The notes: generated by a model not told the origin, from the sequence alone. Positions 37,232 to 46,822 are shown, counted from the first letter of the stretch. The stretch: DNA of 64,000 nucleotides from Desulfosarcina ovata subsp. ovata (GCF_009689005.1 NZ_AP021879.1:2356001-2420000); one strand, 5' to 3'. Numbers and translations are program-made.

Positions 37232-37321
37232 GACCGGGCGGGAGGCAAACGGAAATTAAAAAAGATTGACCAATTCCATAGATTAAAATCGTTCAAAAGA
37301 AATGCCATGGCCCGCCCGGTC
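37232..37321. repeat. 11-bp GC-rich inverted repeat around 68 AT-rich bases
   Basis: GACCGGGCGGG at 37232-37242 and CCCGCCCGGTC at 37311-37321 lie upstream of the gene at 36533-37189. They stand out in AT-rich sequence and could be an operator, a hairpin or transposon ends. From 37322 to 37536 I see nothing coding; at 37778-37820 a 23-bp unit (TTTGGTGCGACCCCAGTGCC) is repeated in tandem. Confidence 0.4.
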
Positions 37322-37536
37322 GGAGTGGTGCACCCTGGGGTCGCGCTAAATTATGGCCTTGTAATTATTTGCAATAATATGATTTTCATATCAATTATTA
37401 TTGCTTAGATGGCCTGTTTTGACCTCAAAAACGCCATTTTAAGATCCTGACTGGAAAATCCAAGGGAAAGTATTGCCCCAAGATATTTTAACCTCGTCCA
37501 TCTTTTGCGGATTATCATCTTCATTTCCGTAGTTTT

Positions 37537-37671
37537 CTATGGTTTCTCGTAAAGGAGTTCGATCCAGCGGTTGCGATCTTTGGCAAATTTTAAAAGGAAA
37601 TCTCTCTTATGGCATCGTTGGGTGATACGCCAAATATGTTCCGGTATAAAATGTCGATAAGCGCGTGCCAT
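37537..37671 (-). pseudogene. N-terminal fragment of a second RAYT subfamily
   Basis: 44 residues, MARAYRHFIPEHIWRITQRC then HKRDFLLKFAKDRNRWIELL and YEKP before a stop. This matches the N-terminus of RAYT proteins whose C-terminus looks like the remnants at 20863 and 36122. No catalytic part remains. It is too short to have been called as a gene by length alone. Confidence 0.6.
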
Positions 37672-37915
37672 CGCTCAGATTCGCTTAAAATAGGTTTTTT
37701 ACCCCCAAAAGTGATCGCCTAAGACGTTTTCAGAGGTTATTTTTTCACCATTTATCTATTTATGTCAAATGGTTAATTTGGTGCGACCCCAGTGCCCAAT
37801 TTGGTGCGACCCCAGTGCCCATCACGGATTTGACCATCATTTTAGATAAGCGCATTGACATTCCAGCAAACGCAAATTAGACTAACAAAAATAGACTAAG
37901 TTTGTGAGGTGCCGT

Positions 37916-38137
37916 ATGGAAACAGTCAATATTCACTATGCGAAAACCCACTTTTCAAAATTGTTGCTCCGGGTAAATGCCGGTGAAGAGATTATTATTG
38001 CCAAATCAGGAAAGCCTTTCGCCAAGCTGGTGCCCCTAGAGCCCGTTTCCCGGCGAACACCAGGTATTGTCGATGGATCTGTATCAGACGCTTTTTTTGA
38101 ACCATTGCCGGAAGAAGAGCTTCAACATTGGGAATGA
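37916..38137 (+). CDS. Phd-family antitoxin of Phd/VapC pair, copy 2
   Basis: 73 residues, identical to 26053-26274 except Glu for Ala in KLVPLEPVSRR. The stop overlaps the toxin start (ATGA). Upstream lies CATCATTTTAGATAAGC without the transposon that occupies this site in copy 1. The two antitoxins probably cross-neutralise both toxins. Confidence 0.88.
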   Translation: METVNIHYAKTHFSKLLLRVNAGEEIIIAKSGKPFAKLVPLEPVSRRTPGIVDGSVSDAFFEPLPEEELQHWE

Positions 38138-38523
38138 TATTAGACACACATATCTTTCTCTGGTGGCTTTTCGATGACCCAAAGCTGCCAAGGCAAATCG
38201 AATCACACATTGCAGACGTCAAAAACCCTATTTATATCAGTGCCGCGTCTGTTTGGGAAATTGCCACGAAATACCGATTGGGTAAGCTGCCTGACGCTTC
38301 TAAAGTTGCCGAAAATGTTCCTGAATGGATATTCAAGGCAGGATTTCAGCCGTTGGCGATCACACCCGAGCATGCCCAGCTGGCTGGCAGCTGGAAAAAC
38401 GTTCACAGAGATCCTTTTGATCGCATGCTGGCAGCTCAATCAAAGATAGAAAAAATGGCTTTGGCTAGTGTTGACAAGGCGATGACCAGCTTCCCGATTG
38501 ATATTTTTGGCGTGAACGGTTGA
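38134..38523 (+). CDS. VapC-family PIN-domain toxin, copy 2
   Basis: 129 residues with the same PIN acidic residues as copy 1 (LDTH, VWEIATKY, DPFDRML, SVDKAM). Differences cluster in AGSWKNVHRDP and IEKMALASVDK. Both copies are intact, which suggests that both are maintained. Confidence 0.88.
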   Translation: MILDTHIFLWWLFDDPKLPRQIESHIADVKNPIYISAASVWEIATKYRLGKLPDASKVAENVPEWIFKAGFQPLAITPEHAQLAGSWKNVHRDPFDRMLAAQSKIEKMALASVDKAMTSFPIDIFGVNG

Positions 38524-39198
38524 TCATAGGAAGGACGAGGGTCATTCTATTGATATATTGAAAAGATGATTAATTTTTCCTTATTCAAACCAATAAACCA
38601 ATGGACGTAATCCCGCAGATCCAAAATTGTAAACCGGAAATCCGACGAACGTCCCCAATACTCCCCCAAAATTGTAAACCGGAAATCCGACGAACGTCCC
38701 CAATACTCCCCATTCAATACGGCTCAAATTGCTTAAAAGCATTTTTTTGCCGGGCAAAAAGTGTCTCTAAGCCGCTATCAGGGTTGTTTTTATCATCTTT
38801 ATTCTGTATTTACAATTGGTTCACTTGGTCTGACAAGAATTCCTAACCCTTGCGAGCATATTGCCTCCAGGTCGCTTAAAATTATTTGTCGTTGTTCGTG
38901 GAACAGAATTGAGCTGTGGTGGATCACATTTTCGGAACACAGATAGGAAATGGAATTATTCTTCCCCGTTCGCCGTCATTTTCTTTTGGCGATATTTGTT
39001 CATTGGCCGCAACTTCCGGCTGGTTGCCCTGGTAGGTGCGGCCGTTAATCTATCCAGGACAACACAATAATCGAATTAGCGTCCTTAAGCCCCGCCCTAT
39101 TATTTAGATATTTAAAGACGTCCCGGGTATACCTCCCGTACTTATTGAGGAAATTTCCAAGAAGCTTTTACCGAAGCTAAAAAAGGATGTAATTGTTA
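38524..39198. repeat. repeat mosaic after Phd/VapC copy 2, no gene
   Basis: Contains a short tandem duplication of AAAATTGTAAACCGGAAATC continuing CGACGAACGTCCCC (about 38623 and 38668), then the CATTCAATACGGCTCAAATT block and the AACCCTTGCGAGC block, in permuted order relative to 26661-27299. After 39128 the sequence becomes unique and AT-rich. Confidence 0.6.
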
Positions 39199-39399
39199 TT
39201 AAGAAGAGCTCTGAGTATTCTCGCTACTGTTATTTATAATGTTTACTGTTGTTGAGCAATTATCTTGCGTAGATTGTCTACAATAATTCTCACTAGGATC
39301 AAATTTCTGTGCAAATCTGACAAATGATCGATCAACGTAATACAAAGTGTTGTTATTTGATGTTGGTATGTCTTGTCTTTGCATTTTACTTGTCGGCAT
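39199..39399 (-). CDS. small hypothetical protein
   Basis: 66 residues from MPTSKMQRQDIPTSNNNTLY; GGAG lies about 10 bp before the ATG. A central segment YVDRSFVRFAQKFDPSENYC looks conserved-type, followed by a Ser/Asn-rich tail. It lies 90 bp downstream of the gene at 39489-40466 on the same strand, so the two probably form an operon. Function unknown. Confidence 0.55.
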   Translation of the reverse strand: MPTSKMQRQDIPTSNNNTLYYVDRSFVRFAQKFDPSENYCRQSTQDNCSTTVNIINNSSENTQSSS

Positions 39400-39488
39400 T
39401 CCTTTTATCCTCCAAAAGAGAGCTTTAATACATTATCGGCTCTTGTTATAAGAACTTTAAACATTTTCTACTTATTTTGCAACAGTAT

Positions 39489-40466
39489 TTATAAATTTAT
39501 TTTAGAACGATACGGATCATTGTTAAGAAATTGTTTGACCAATTCATATGTTGCCGATTGATTTACAAATATAAATCTAATTAGCAAATACAAGGATAAT
39601 ATATCGGCAAAAACATACCCCATATCAACATCCAATATGGGATTAAAATAATTGGCTTTGATATGATCAAAGCACAAATACCCAAAAATTGTCCTATTCA
39701 CATCGTCTAGGTTAAATTTCTTAAGAAATTTTTTATTAAGGATATTATTCCAAAGTGTTAATGGAATAACAAGTGTTGATTTGTAACAACTTCTATAATG
39801 TGGCTTAATTGTCTTCCCATCTTCTGACGATGACCTTTGCCAACAATTTATCCATTTTTCATCAATAAAAACATTATTTTTCGTTTGAAAAAAACGTTTG
39901 ATTTTGCCTGTGGGCCGATAATTATCTACAGCTTCTTTGATCAATCTCGGGTTGTAGTATTCCCCTTTTTGGGTTTCTACAGGGATATTTTGGCACAAGT
40001 AATAACGACCATTCTCTTTCACAGAGTTGAAACCTTTATTCTCGGAGACTGAACAATCAGAATTATATCCAACTTTTTTTTCTCGAAATAATCCAATTAC
40101 AAGTTTTTCTCTTGGATCAAAATTTGCTTTAATACAAATACGAGGAGACTTAATATGGCGACCAGCAAAAAATTTTTGCATTAAATTGAATGAAGAGGAG
40201 ACAATACTTCCAATTTGTTCGTTTAGGTATTCTACTAGTTGATCATGTTTCTCTTCTATTTCACTGCGATCTTTTTGTTCATTACCGAACGCGTACTTCA
40301 TTTCTTTATGATACTCACCAGCAAGAAAAGTGTATTGAATAAATTCGCCTTGATGGTGGCAAATAAAGTCGCGCAAGTTTCTTGAGACAGATTCATCGCA
40401 ATATTTTTTGCTTTTGCTAAAAAAATTTATTTCATTTGAGATTATTGATGCACTGATAACGCTCAT
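39489..40466 (-). CDS. hypothetical protein with GAF-like C-terminal domain
   Basis: 325 residues, AT-rich gene. The C-terminal ~130 residues (CYKSTLVIPLTLWNN, then TIFGYLCFDHIKANYF and MGYVFADILSLYLLIRFIF) resemble the second half of a GAF small-molecule-binding domain. The N-terminal half is helical and unrecognised. No enzymatic motif is seen. It may act as a sensor in this island together with the small gene downstream. The assignment is by eye. Confidence 0.5.
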   Translation of the reverse strand: MSVISASIISNEINFFSKSKKYCDESVSRNLRDFICHHQGEFIQYTFLAGEYHKEMKYAFGNEQKDRSEIEEKHDQLVEYLNEQIGSIVSSSFNLMQKFFAGRHIKSPRICIKANFDPREKLVIGLFREKKVGYNSDCSVSENKGFNSVKENGRYYLCQNIPVETQKGEYYNPRLIKEAVDNYRPTGKIKRFFQTKNNVFIDEKWINCWQRSSSEDGKTIKPHYRSCYKSTLVIPLTLWNNILNKKFLKKFNLDDVNRTIFGYLCFDHIKANYFNPILDVDMGYVFADILSLYLLIRFIFVNQSATYELVKQFLNNDPYRSKINL

Positions 40467-40725
40467 TAACTTCCCCCATAATTAAAATCCTCAATATGAA
40501 CGGTGCTTCGCAACAGAACCAACAATATATAAATAGGTTTACACAACAAGAACTCGATCACTGGAACAGCTATACTTTAATCGGGAACATTTAAAGTTTT
40601 AAAAATATATCTTTTTTCGATTTTTTATCCTAAAATGACAATTGAACTGATTTATAATTGAGAATTTTGCACTTCTATAATTTCATCCTTAAGCCAATAT
40701 ATGTCCATAGCTCCCCCATTGTAAA
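40467..40725. promoter_or_regulatory. AT-rich intergenic region between two minus-strand genes
   Basis: About 260 bases with no gene, very AT-rich. It probably holds the promoter of the gene at 39489-40466 and the terminator of the gene at 40726-42720. No box could be fixed with confidence. Confidence 0.3.
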
Positions 40726-42720
40726 TCAAAAAAGCTGATAAAGTTTTGCTTCAACCTTCCTAAATATTTTCGATTCAATAGTCTGGCATATTTGACTTAC
40801 CGTAATACCAAAATATAAGTTCAACAGTGTTAACAATAATAGAAAACAGAGTGAGATACCGACAAAATATGCAGGCACTAAACTAGCAATTATTACATTT
40901 GATTTATAAAAACTATAAATAGCTCCAATTGCAATTATTACAAAAAATATTACTTTAACAGAAAAAGTAATGCGTGAGGCTATTAAGTGCGAAGTACGAT
41001 CGATTTTTTGTTGTCTTTTCAACCTATCAATTTCATTTTTTCTAATTTGTTCATCAAATTGAATATTTTTAGTCTTTAATTTCAAAGAATATTCTTGTAA
41101 CTTTTTAGTTTTCGTCTCGTATTCATTTTTAATATTATTCTCTATAATTTTTTCTGCATTCTTGATTAACTGTGTAACTGTACCGGCTTGCCAAGATTCA
41201 TCATCTATAAGATCCTCATTCCCTTGGCTTAATTCAGCCAAATTTCTCCTCACACCGATATCGTATCTTAGCAACAGATATTGTTCTTCAGTGATGCTTT
41301 TTCTGCTTCTTAACTTTTCAATCTGTTCAAAATATTTTTTCCAAAAATTATCACTTGGTTGTATAGCAGCATAGCAATCAGCAATTATCCTTTTTTTTGG
41401 TAATGATGGTGCCTTATTTGGCATCTTTAGCCATAAATGGGCAGTCAATCTATGATCAGTAATACAAGGCGGAACACTACAGTTTTCAAATCCATTATAT
41501 TCAAAAAAAGATCTTACTGATCTGGCCAAACCATAATTTGTTGTGATAAATATTGCCTTACAGTCTTCAATTTTATCTGTCAGTTTTCCCTTTCTTAATC
41601 TTATTATGGCGGATACTGAATCTACATCCATTTGTAGTGCTCTTGGATTGGAGTATTTTACTTGCCTTAGAAGTTCATCACTTAAATACTCTTCATTTAT
41701 TGAGTAATCACAATATTCAGGCTTTTCAACGATTTGTATAGCTAATCTATTTTGAATATCTTTCCTCAGTGTATTCTTTAATTCCATCACATCGGTTTCT
41801 GTAAAATTATTTGATAAAAAATATTCAGCAGCAAATCCAAAAATTGCTTCCGGTCTTGTAGGATCCAATGCAATAGAACATGCATGCAATATTCCTTCAA
41901 TTTCTACCAATGTGTGTTCAAAACAGTACAATCCACCGTTGCTATCATATAGCAATTTTAAAAGTTCTTTACAGGCAACTTCTCTTTCTGGTCCAGCATA
42001 TCCTAAAGAAAAAATAATAAATGGTGTGTCAAAAAAGAAAGCTGTATCCTTGAGCTTTTTGTTGGCGGTGCTAATATCAGGTAGGTACATAGAGCTTGCT
42101 AAGATGTGTCCTTGCACAATAGATTCAAAATAACTGAACTCGGCTGTATTTTCATGCTCAGCATTTAGTATAAACTTTGCAACTATATATAAATCTTTAT
42201 CTGATCTTCTCTTTTTTCCAATTACTTGTTTTAAAGGGACACCTGATGTTAATGTGCTAAGAATTGTTACACCATTTATATCTAAATAGGAAAATAAAGT
42301 TCTCTCAGCATAATTTTCATTCCATATCTTACCATATTTTTCCTTTGCAAACTCAATTAGTTTCTCTAACAAAATCTCATATCTAGAAATAAGCTTTTCT
42401 TGATTTTGTTGAAAATATTTATTCGCTTTATACTTTACTAATTTTTCGTTATCTTTAAATAATGCATTGTGTTCCGATTTAAGTAATTTCTTTTTTTTTG
42501 CTCTATTCAAAAGAGTTATGATTATTTTTTCCGGAAAACTAATGGAAAACTTTTTATTTAAAAGACCTTGAACATTTTGAGAGTTAATCGGTTCGATTGG
42601 ATTACAATCTTTAATGCACTCGATTATAAATGGAATAAATATGTCAATATAGTCTTTTCGCTGTGGGGATTCCCAATTCATTTTTAATAGAGCCAAAGTC
42701 TGAAGAAGTCTATTTTCCAT
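40726..42720 (-). CDS. membrane-anchored PIN-like domain protein
   Basis: 664 residues. The N-terminal ~220 residues are helical. Residues ~225-415 show a PIN-like order of acidic motifs: FFFDTPFIIFSLG (first Asp), FEHTLVEIEGIL (Glu), MDVDSVSAIIRLR (Asp) and AIFITTNYGLARSVRSFF (TxN). A long charged coiled coil (about 510-600) leads to two membrane helices near the C-terminus (VIFFVIIAIGAIYSFY and ASLVPAYFVGISLCFLLLLT). Such an arrangement suggests a membrane-tethered RNase acting in the cytoplasm, perhaps in defence. The gene stands alone with its own upstream region. Confidence 0.55.
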   Translation of the reverse strand: MENRLLQTLALLKMNWESPQRKDYIDIFIPFIIECIKDCNPIEPINSQNVQGLLNKKFSISFPEKIIITLLNRAKKKKLLKSEHNALFKDNEKLVKYKANKYFQQNQEKLISRYEILLEKLIEFAKEKYGKIWNENYAERTLFSYLDINGVTILSTLTSGVPLKQVIGKKRRSDKDLYIVAKFILNAEHENTAEFSYFESIVQGHILASSMYLPDISTANKKLKDTAFFFDTPFIIFSLGYAGPEREVACKELLKLLYDSNGGLYCFEHTLVEIEGILHACSIALDPTRPEAIFGFAAEYFLSNNFTETDVMELKNTLRKDIQNRLAIQIVEKPEYCDYSINEEYLSDELLRQVKYSNPRALQMDVDSVSAIIRLRKGKLTDKIEDCKAIFITTNYGLARSVRSFFEYNGFENCSVPPCITDHRLTAHLWLKMPNKAPSLPKKRIIADCYAAIQPSDNFWKKYFEQIEKLRSRKSITEEQYLLLRYDIGVRRNLAELSQGNEDLIDDESWQAGTVTQLIKNAEKIIENNIKNEYETKTKKLQEYSLKLKTKNIQFDEQIRKNEIDRLKRQQKIDRTSHLIASRITFSVKVIFFVIIAIGAIYSFYKSNVIIASLVPAYFVGISLCFLLLLTLLNLYFGITVSQICQTIESKIFRKVEAKLYQLF

Positions 42721-42968
42721 TATATTCGCCTATTATTACAATGCATTAAATTTCTACACAATTTGCCTATAAAAATCAGGGAACAGCAAAAAGCTACTAT
42801 CCGAAATAACATCCACTGCGAGAAATTCGGGGACGTCCATTGGTTCATTGGTATCCTTTTTATTCATGATCAGCCCTTTTCAATTCTGGCTAACTCAGAA
42901 CTTTTCCCATCCCTTTTTTTGGACCACCGCAGTAACAACGCCCGGCTGTTGTTCACCGCACTGCATAT

Positions 42969-43553
42969 TCATCGCCCAAGCCTATAAGTAATGTTAGTGC
43001 CTGATTCCTGCACCAGCTGAGCCATGACCAGTTCTTTACAGACATCTTCAGGGGTTGCAGAACTTGAAAAACCCGGGCACTGTGACTTGATCCAATTGAT
43101 AAACTTTGTGCGTTTTCGCGGCCGTTTCCTGCCATCAATTTGTTTGAGCTTGGACAATACGATTGATGCAGGGTCGCTCAATGATGAAGACTCGCAGTTC
43201 TTAACCGGTCCAGATGGTTGGGTCCCTACTTTTTTGCACTTACGTCCGATTCTCTTCAAATGATTGACCAGACCATTGAATCCGGAATCGTTGCTTATGA
43301 TATGGAAGGTAATTGTTTTATCGGCAATCTCATGCAATCGCCCTAAATAAAACGCCAAATGGAAATCAAGATTATTATTTCCCATTGTGGAAACACCGAT
43401 TAATTCGATTCTACAAATATCGGGAGATGGCAACGTTCCAAATTTAACCTTGGTGTTCCTGGGACCACAAAAAACGAACACCTTCTCATAGTCGGAGAGA
43501 TTGATGGCTTCAAGGGAACCAACATTTTCATAATCGACAAATGCCCAGATCAT
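42969..43553 (-). CDS. NYN/PIN-like domain protein
   Basis: 194 residues. MIWAFVDYENVGSLEAINLS, then GNNNLDFHLAFYLGRLHEI and FHIISNDSGFNGLVNHLKRI give the NYN/PIN acidic set (D7, D in NNLDFH, D in SNDSGF), typical of Mg-dependent RNases. Residues 120-194 form a basic linker and a small helical C-terminal domain. It is on the same strand as the PIN-like membrane protein about 250 bases away, so the two may be functionally linked. The region 42721-42968 shows no gene. Confidence 0.7.
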   Translation of the reverse strand: MIWAFVDYENVGSLEAINLSDYEKVFVFCGPRNTKVKFGTLPSPDICRIELIGVSTMGNNNLDFHLAFYLGRLHEIADKTITFHIISNDSGFNGLVNHLKRIGRKCKKVGTQPSGPVKNCESSSLSDPASIVLSKLKQIDGRKRPRKRTKFINWIKSQCPGFSSSATPEDVCKELVMAQLVQESGTNITYRLGR

Positions 43554-43679
43554 TCCATTTTCCTTATCATTATCGCTTTAACGGCAGGAACGCCGGTCAC
43601 CCAGCGTTCTCCGTGCAAGCGGTTTTCTCATATACTGTAATCACCTACCACCTGCATTGATGAAGCCTCATCAAAGGAA

Positions 43680-44651
43680 CTGAAAACTATTTTTTCTCTC
43701 GCCCGCTTCGCTTGAGGGCACAGAGACGCAGAGGATGCTTGATTTCCGAGAGGGAAATCAAATCAAAGCCATGGCATGGGGCCGTTTTGGCCTTTTGGGC
43801 GAAGCCCATGCAATTTGTGGCCTTGATCATCGTTTCGGCCACATATGTCGTCTCGCTCCCACGCTCTGCGTTGGAGCACCGTGATAATCCCTACTGGAAT
43901 ATGGGTTCCCACGCAGAGCGTGGGAACCAGGTGTCTCCTGTTGCTTTCTAAATTGCTGTATAGCCGAAACGATGACCAATGCCCAATTTGTTGTTCCTCT
44001 CTGTGAGCTCTGCGACTCTGCGAGAGATTCTTTTTTCGGATGACAGGGCGAAGTGAATCTTGCCATCCAGCGTTTTTAGTTAACTGCAATCACCTACCAC
44101 CTGCAGAGCGGGTGGTTTGATAAAGCCTCCCTCAAAGGGGGGCTGCTGAAAATCATTTTTTCTCTCGCCCGCTTCGCTTGAGGGCACAGAGACGCAGAGG
44201 ATGCTTGATTTCCGAAAAGGAAATCAAACGAAAGCCATGTTCATGGGGCCGTTTTGGCCTTTTGGGCGAAGCCCATACAATCTACTGTTCCTCTCTGTGA
44301 GCTCTGCGACTCTGCGAGAGATTATTTCTTCGAATAACGGGCGAAGTGAATCTTGCCATCCAGCGTTTTTAGTTAACTACAATCACCTACCACCCGCAGA
44401 GGGGATGGTTTGATAAAGCCCCATCAAAGGGCTGAAAACTATTTTTTCTCTCGCCCGCTTCGCTTGAGGGCACAGAGACGCAGAGGATGCTTGATTTCCG
44501 GGAAGGAAATCAAATGAAAGCCATGGATCCGTTTTGGCCTTTTGGGCGAAGCCCATACAATCTGTTGTTCCTCTCTGTGAGCTCTGCGACTCTGCGAGAG
44601 ATTATTTCTTCGGATGATGGGCGAAGTGAATCTTGCCATCCAGCGTTTGAG
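43680..44651. repeat. three tandem ~300-bp intergenic repeats
   Basis: Units start at about 43691, 44155 and 44442 with CTCTCGCCCGCTTCGCTTGA. Each contains ACAGAGACGCAGAGGATGC, a GATTTCCG..GGAAATC inverted repeat, TTTTGGGCGAAGCCCAT, TGAGCTCTGCGACTCTGCGA and ends near CTTGCCATCCAGCGTTT. Unit 1 contains a ~150-bp extra insertion (CTCCCACGCTCTGCGTTGG / CCCACGCAGAGCGTGGGA). Reading frames here are small and not convincing, so this is non-coding repeat DNA. Confidence 0.75.
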
Positions 44652-44759
44652 GTTCGATGCTTAAAAAAGTGCCTTTGTTTGTTTGACGTCCCGCCGGAAC
44701 GGTCCGAACCTTTTCGGGTCGCCCGGGCAAAGCCAGGGGTTTAATTAACTGCAATCAAA

Positions 44760-44824
44760 ACGCCGGATCACAACCGCATTGGAAGACAGCTTCATGCTGT
44801 ATCCAATACGCCTGCATCCGGCGT
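44760..44824. repeat. 65-bp strong hairpin
   Basis: Three nested pairs: ACGCCGGAT / ATCCGGCGT at the ends, ATTGGA / TCCAAT inside, and ACAGC-TTCA-GCTGT at the tip. It is a symmetric cruciform-type structure with no poly-T tail. It does not have the RYYYAAC/GTTRRRY ends of an integron attC site. Confidence 0.5.
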
Positions 44825-44944
44825 AACGATTCGTGTATTGTGTTCCGCTATAGATCTATCTTTCACAGCTCAGACCAGTCCAATTGTATTATCGATAAAA
44901 CAGGCTGTTTATCCGATGCGATTGAGAAGAAACGCTTTTTTAGC

Positions 44945-45470
44945 TTGCTATAAATTAAGCAGAAGTCCCCTTCCTTGTCTTTGACGCCAGGATGACCACT
45001 TTTTTTCGCGGGCATGGCCCGCTCTTACGTGTGTCAATCGTAATGTTTATACGGTACTCAATAAAGCTCCTGTTACCTGGTTCCTTCGCTCCAGCGTGGG
45101 AACCCCGCCTGATCAAGTACTAAGCAACTTGCGCTCCCATGCAGAGCATGGGAGCGAGGGGAACAGAAGTCCCCTCCTTATCTTTGGCGCCAGGATGACC
45201 ACTTTTTTTCGCGGGCATGGCCCGCTCCTACGTGTGCCAATCGTCTGGCTTTTCACCGGTTTCCAATAAATGCTTATTTTTTGCCTGGTTCCCTCGCTCC
45301 AGCGTGGGAACCAAACATGATCAGGTAATAAGCAACTTGCGCTCCCTCCCATGCAGAGCATGGGAGCAAGGGGTACAGAAGTCCCCCTCCTTATCTTTAG
45401 CGCCAGAGTGACCGCATTGTTTCGCGGGCTTGGCCCGCTCCTACGTGTGTCAATCCTCTGAATCTTCACC
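44945..45470. repeat. second intergenic repeat family, about 2.5 units of ~210 bp
   Basis: Units share CAGAAGTCCCCTCCTTATCT, GCCAGGATGACCACTTTTTT and TCGCGGGCATGGCCCGCTCC, then TACGTGTG (positions about 44957, 45164 and 45377). Between them lie palindromic CTCCCATGCAGAGCATGGGAG and CGCTCCAGCGTGGGAACC. Nothing coding is seen between 43560 and 45690. Confidence 0.75.
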
Positions 45471-45695
45471 TGTTTCCAAATAATGTTTATTTTTTAGGCG
45501 GCGGAAAAATAGGCCATGCAAATGTCATACAATCGATGCCAATAATATTTCTTATTTAAATTAAACCGGTTAGACAATATGGTTGAACGTTAACCAAGAC
45601 GGCAATAAAAAGGCCTGCCAAACCTTGAAAACGTGGGTTATAGTGAGCGGTCCGTAAAAAACCTAACTACAGAGCCAAAATCAAGGAGGCAGGCC

Positions 45696-46814
45696 ATGAA
45701 CAAGATAGTAAAGTATGTTGGTTTAGATGTCCACAAAGATTCGATTACCATTGCTATCGCCGATGAAGGACGTGACGGAAACGTTCGAGTGTATGGAAAA
45801 ATCAGCAACGACCTGGGGCAGATTGATAACGTCATGCGAAAACTGATTTCACAAAACGCCGAATTGCATTGTGTTTACGAAGCAGGTCCGTGCGGATATC
45901 CGATCTATAGGCATTTAACAAGCAAGGGGATCGATTGCGTTGTCGTTGCTCCAGCGTTGATCCCCAAAAAAACAGGTGATCGGGTTAAGAATGATCGCCG
46001 TGATGCAACCCACCTGGCGACGCTCCACCGTTCCGGAGAACTGACGCCGGTGTATGTCCCCGATCAGGCCGATGAAGCGCTTCGTGACCTGGTACGTGCA
46101 CGAAAAGACATCCAAATATCGCTCCGCAAAGTCAAACAACAGATCAATGCCTTTTTATTGCGACAAGGAATCAGTTATCCAGGTAAAAGCAAATGGGGTA
46201 AAGCTCATTTAAATTGGCTGGCGGAGCTGAAAATGCAGCATCCTGCCCAGCATATTGCCCTTACCGAATACCTGGACGCCATGGAAGACCATGAGGCCCG
46301 CGTTAAGCGCATCGAAAAAGCGATTGAGCAATGTTGCCAAACCAGTCGACTGCTTCCGGTTATCGAGGCTCTGCAAGCGCTCAGGGGGATTTCTTTGCTC
46401 AGCGCGGTGACCGTCGTCGCTGAACTGGGGGATCTGAGCCGTTTCGATACGCCGGCACAGCTGATGGCCTATTTGGGTCTGATCCCATCGGAGCATTCAA
46501 GCGGTGGCACCATCAAAAAAGGCCCCATTACCAAAACCGGCAATACCCATGCCCGCAGGACGTTGATCGAATCGGCTCAGGCCTATCGTATGCCGGCCCG
46601 GAAAAGTAAGGCGATCCGTAAACGCCAGGAAGGCTTGCCGGACGATGTTTTGGATATTGCCTGGAATGCACAGCTACGACTATGCCACCGCTACCGCAGG
46701 TTGATTGCAAAGGGCAAAAACCATAACGTGGTCATCACCGCGATTGCACGCGAGTTGGCCGGTTTCATCTGGGCCATTGCCCGGGCTGTTCCAATCGTGG
46801 CCGCTGAAAGATGA
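45696..46814 (+). CDS. IS110-family transposase, intact
   Basis: 372 residues from MNKIVKYVGLDVHKDSITIA, after AAGGAGG. The RuvC-like DEDD domain shows GLDVHKD, YEAGPCGY and VKNDRRDATHLATLHR; the C-terminal part has LQALRGISLLSAVTVVAELG and SEHSSGGTIKKGPITKTGN with the conserved Ser. IS110 enzymes act with a bridge RNA encoded in the element. Non-coding stretches at 45480-45695 and 46815-47270 flank the gene and could contain it. The gene is complete and may be active. Confidence 0.92.
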   Translation: MNKIVKYVGLDVHKDSITIAIADEGRDGNVRVYGKISNDLGQIDNVMRKLISQNAELHCVYEAGPCGYPIYRHLTSKGIDCVVVAPALIPKKTGDRVKNDRRDATHLATLHRSGELTPVYVPDQADEALRDLVRARKDIQISLRKVKQQINAFLLRQGISYPGKSKWGKAHLNWLAELKMQHPAQHIALTEYLDAMEDHEARVKRIEKAIEQCCQTSRLLPVIEALQALRGISLLSAVTVVAELGDLSRFDTPAQLMAYLGLIPSEHSSGGTIKKGPITKTGNTHARRTLIESAQAYRMPARKSKAIRKRQEGLPDDVLDIAWNAQLRLCHRYRRLIAKGKNHNVVITAIARELAGFIWAIARAVPIVAAER

Positions 46815-46822
46815 TTTGTTAT

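Noticed and set aside
44760..44824. Integron attC site
   Set aside because: The hairpin lacks the RYYYAAC and GTTRRRY core sites and no integrase or cassette genes are near.
43680..45470. Possible CRISPR array in the repeat region
   Set aside because: Repeat units are 200-300 bp without regular short repeats and unique spacers, and no cas gene is present.
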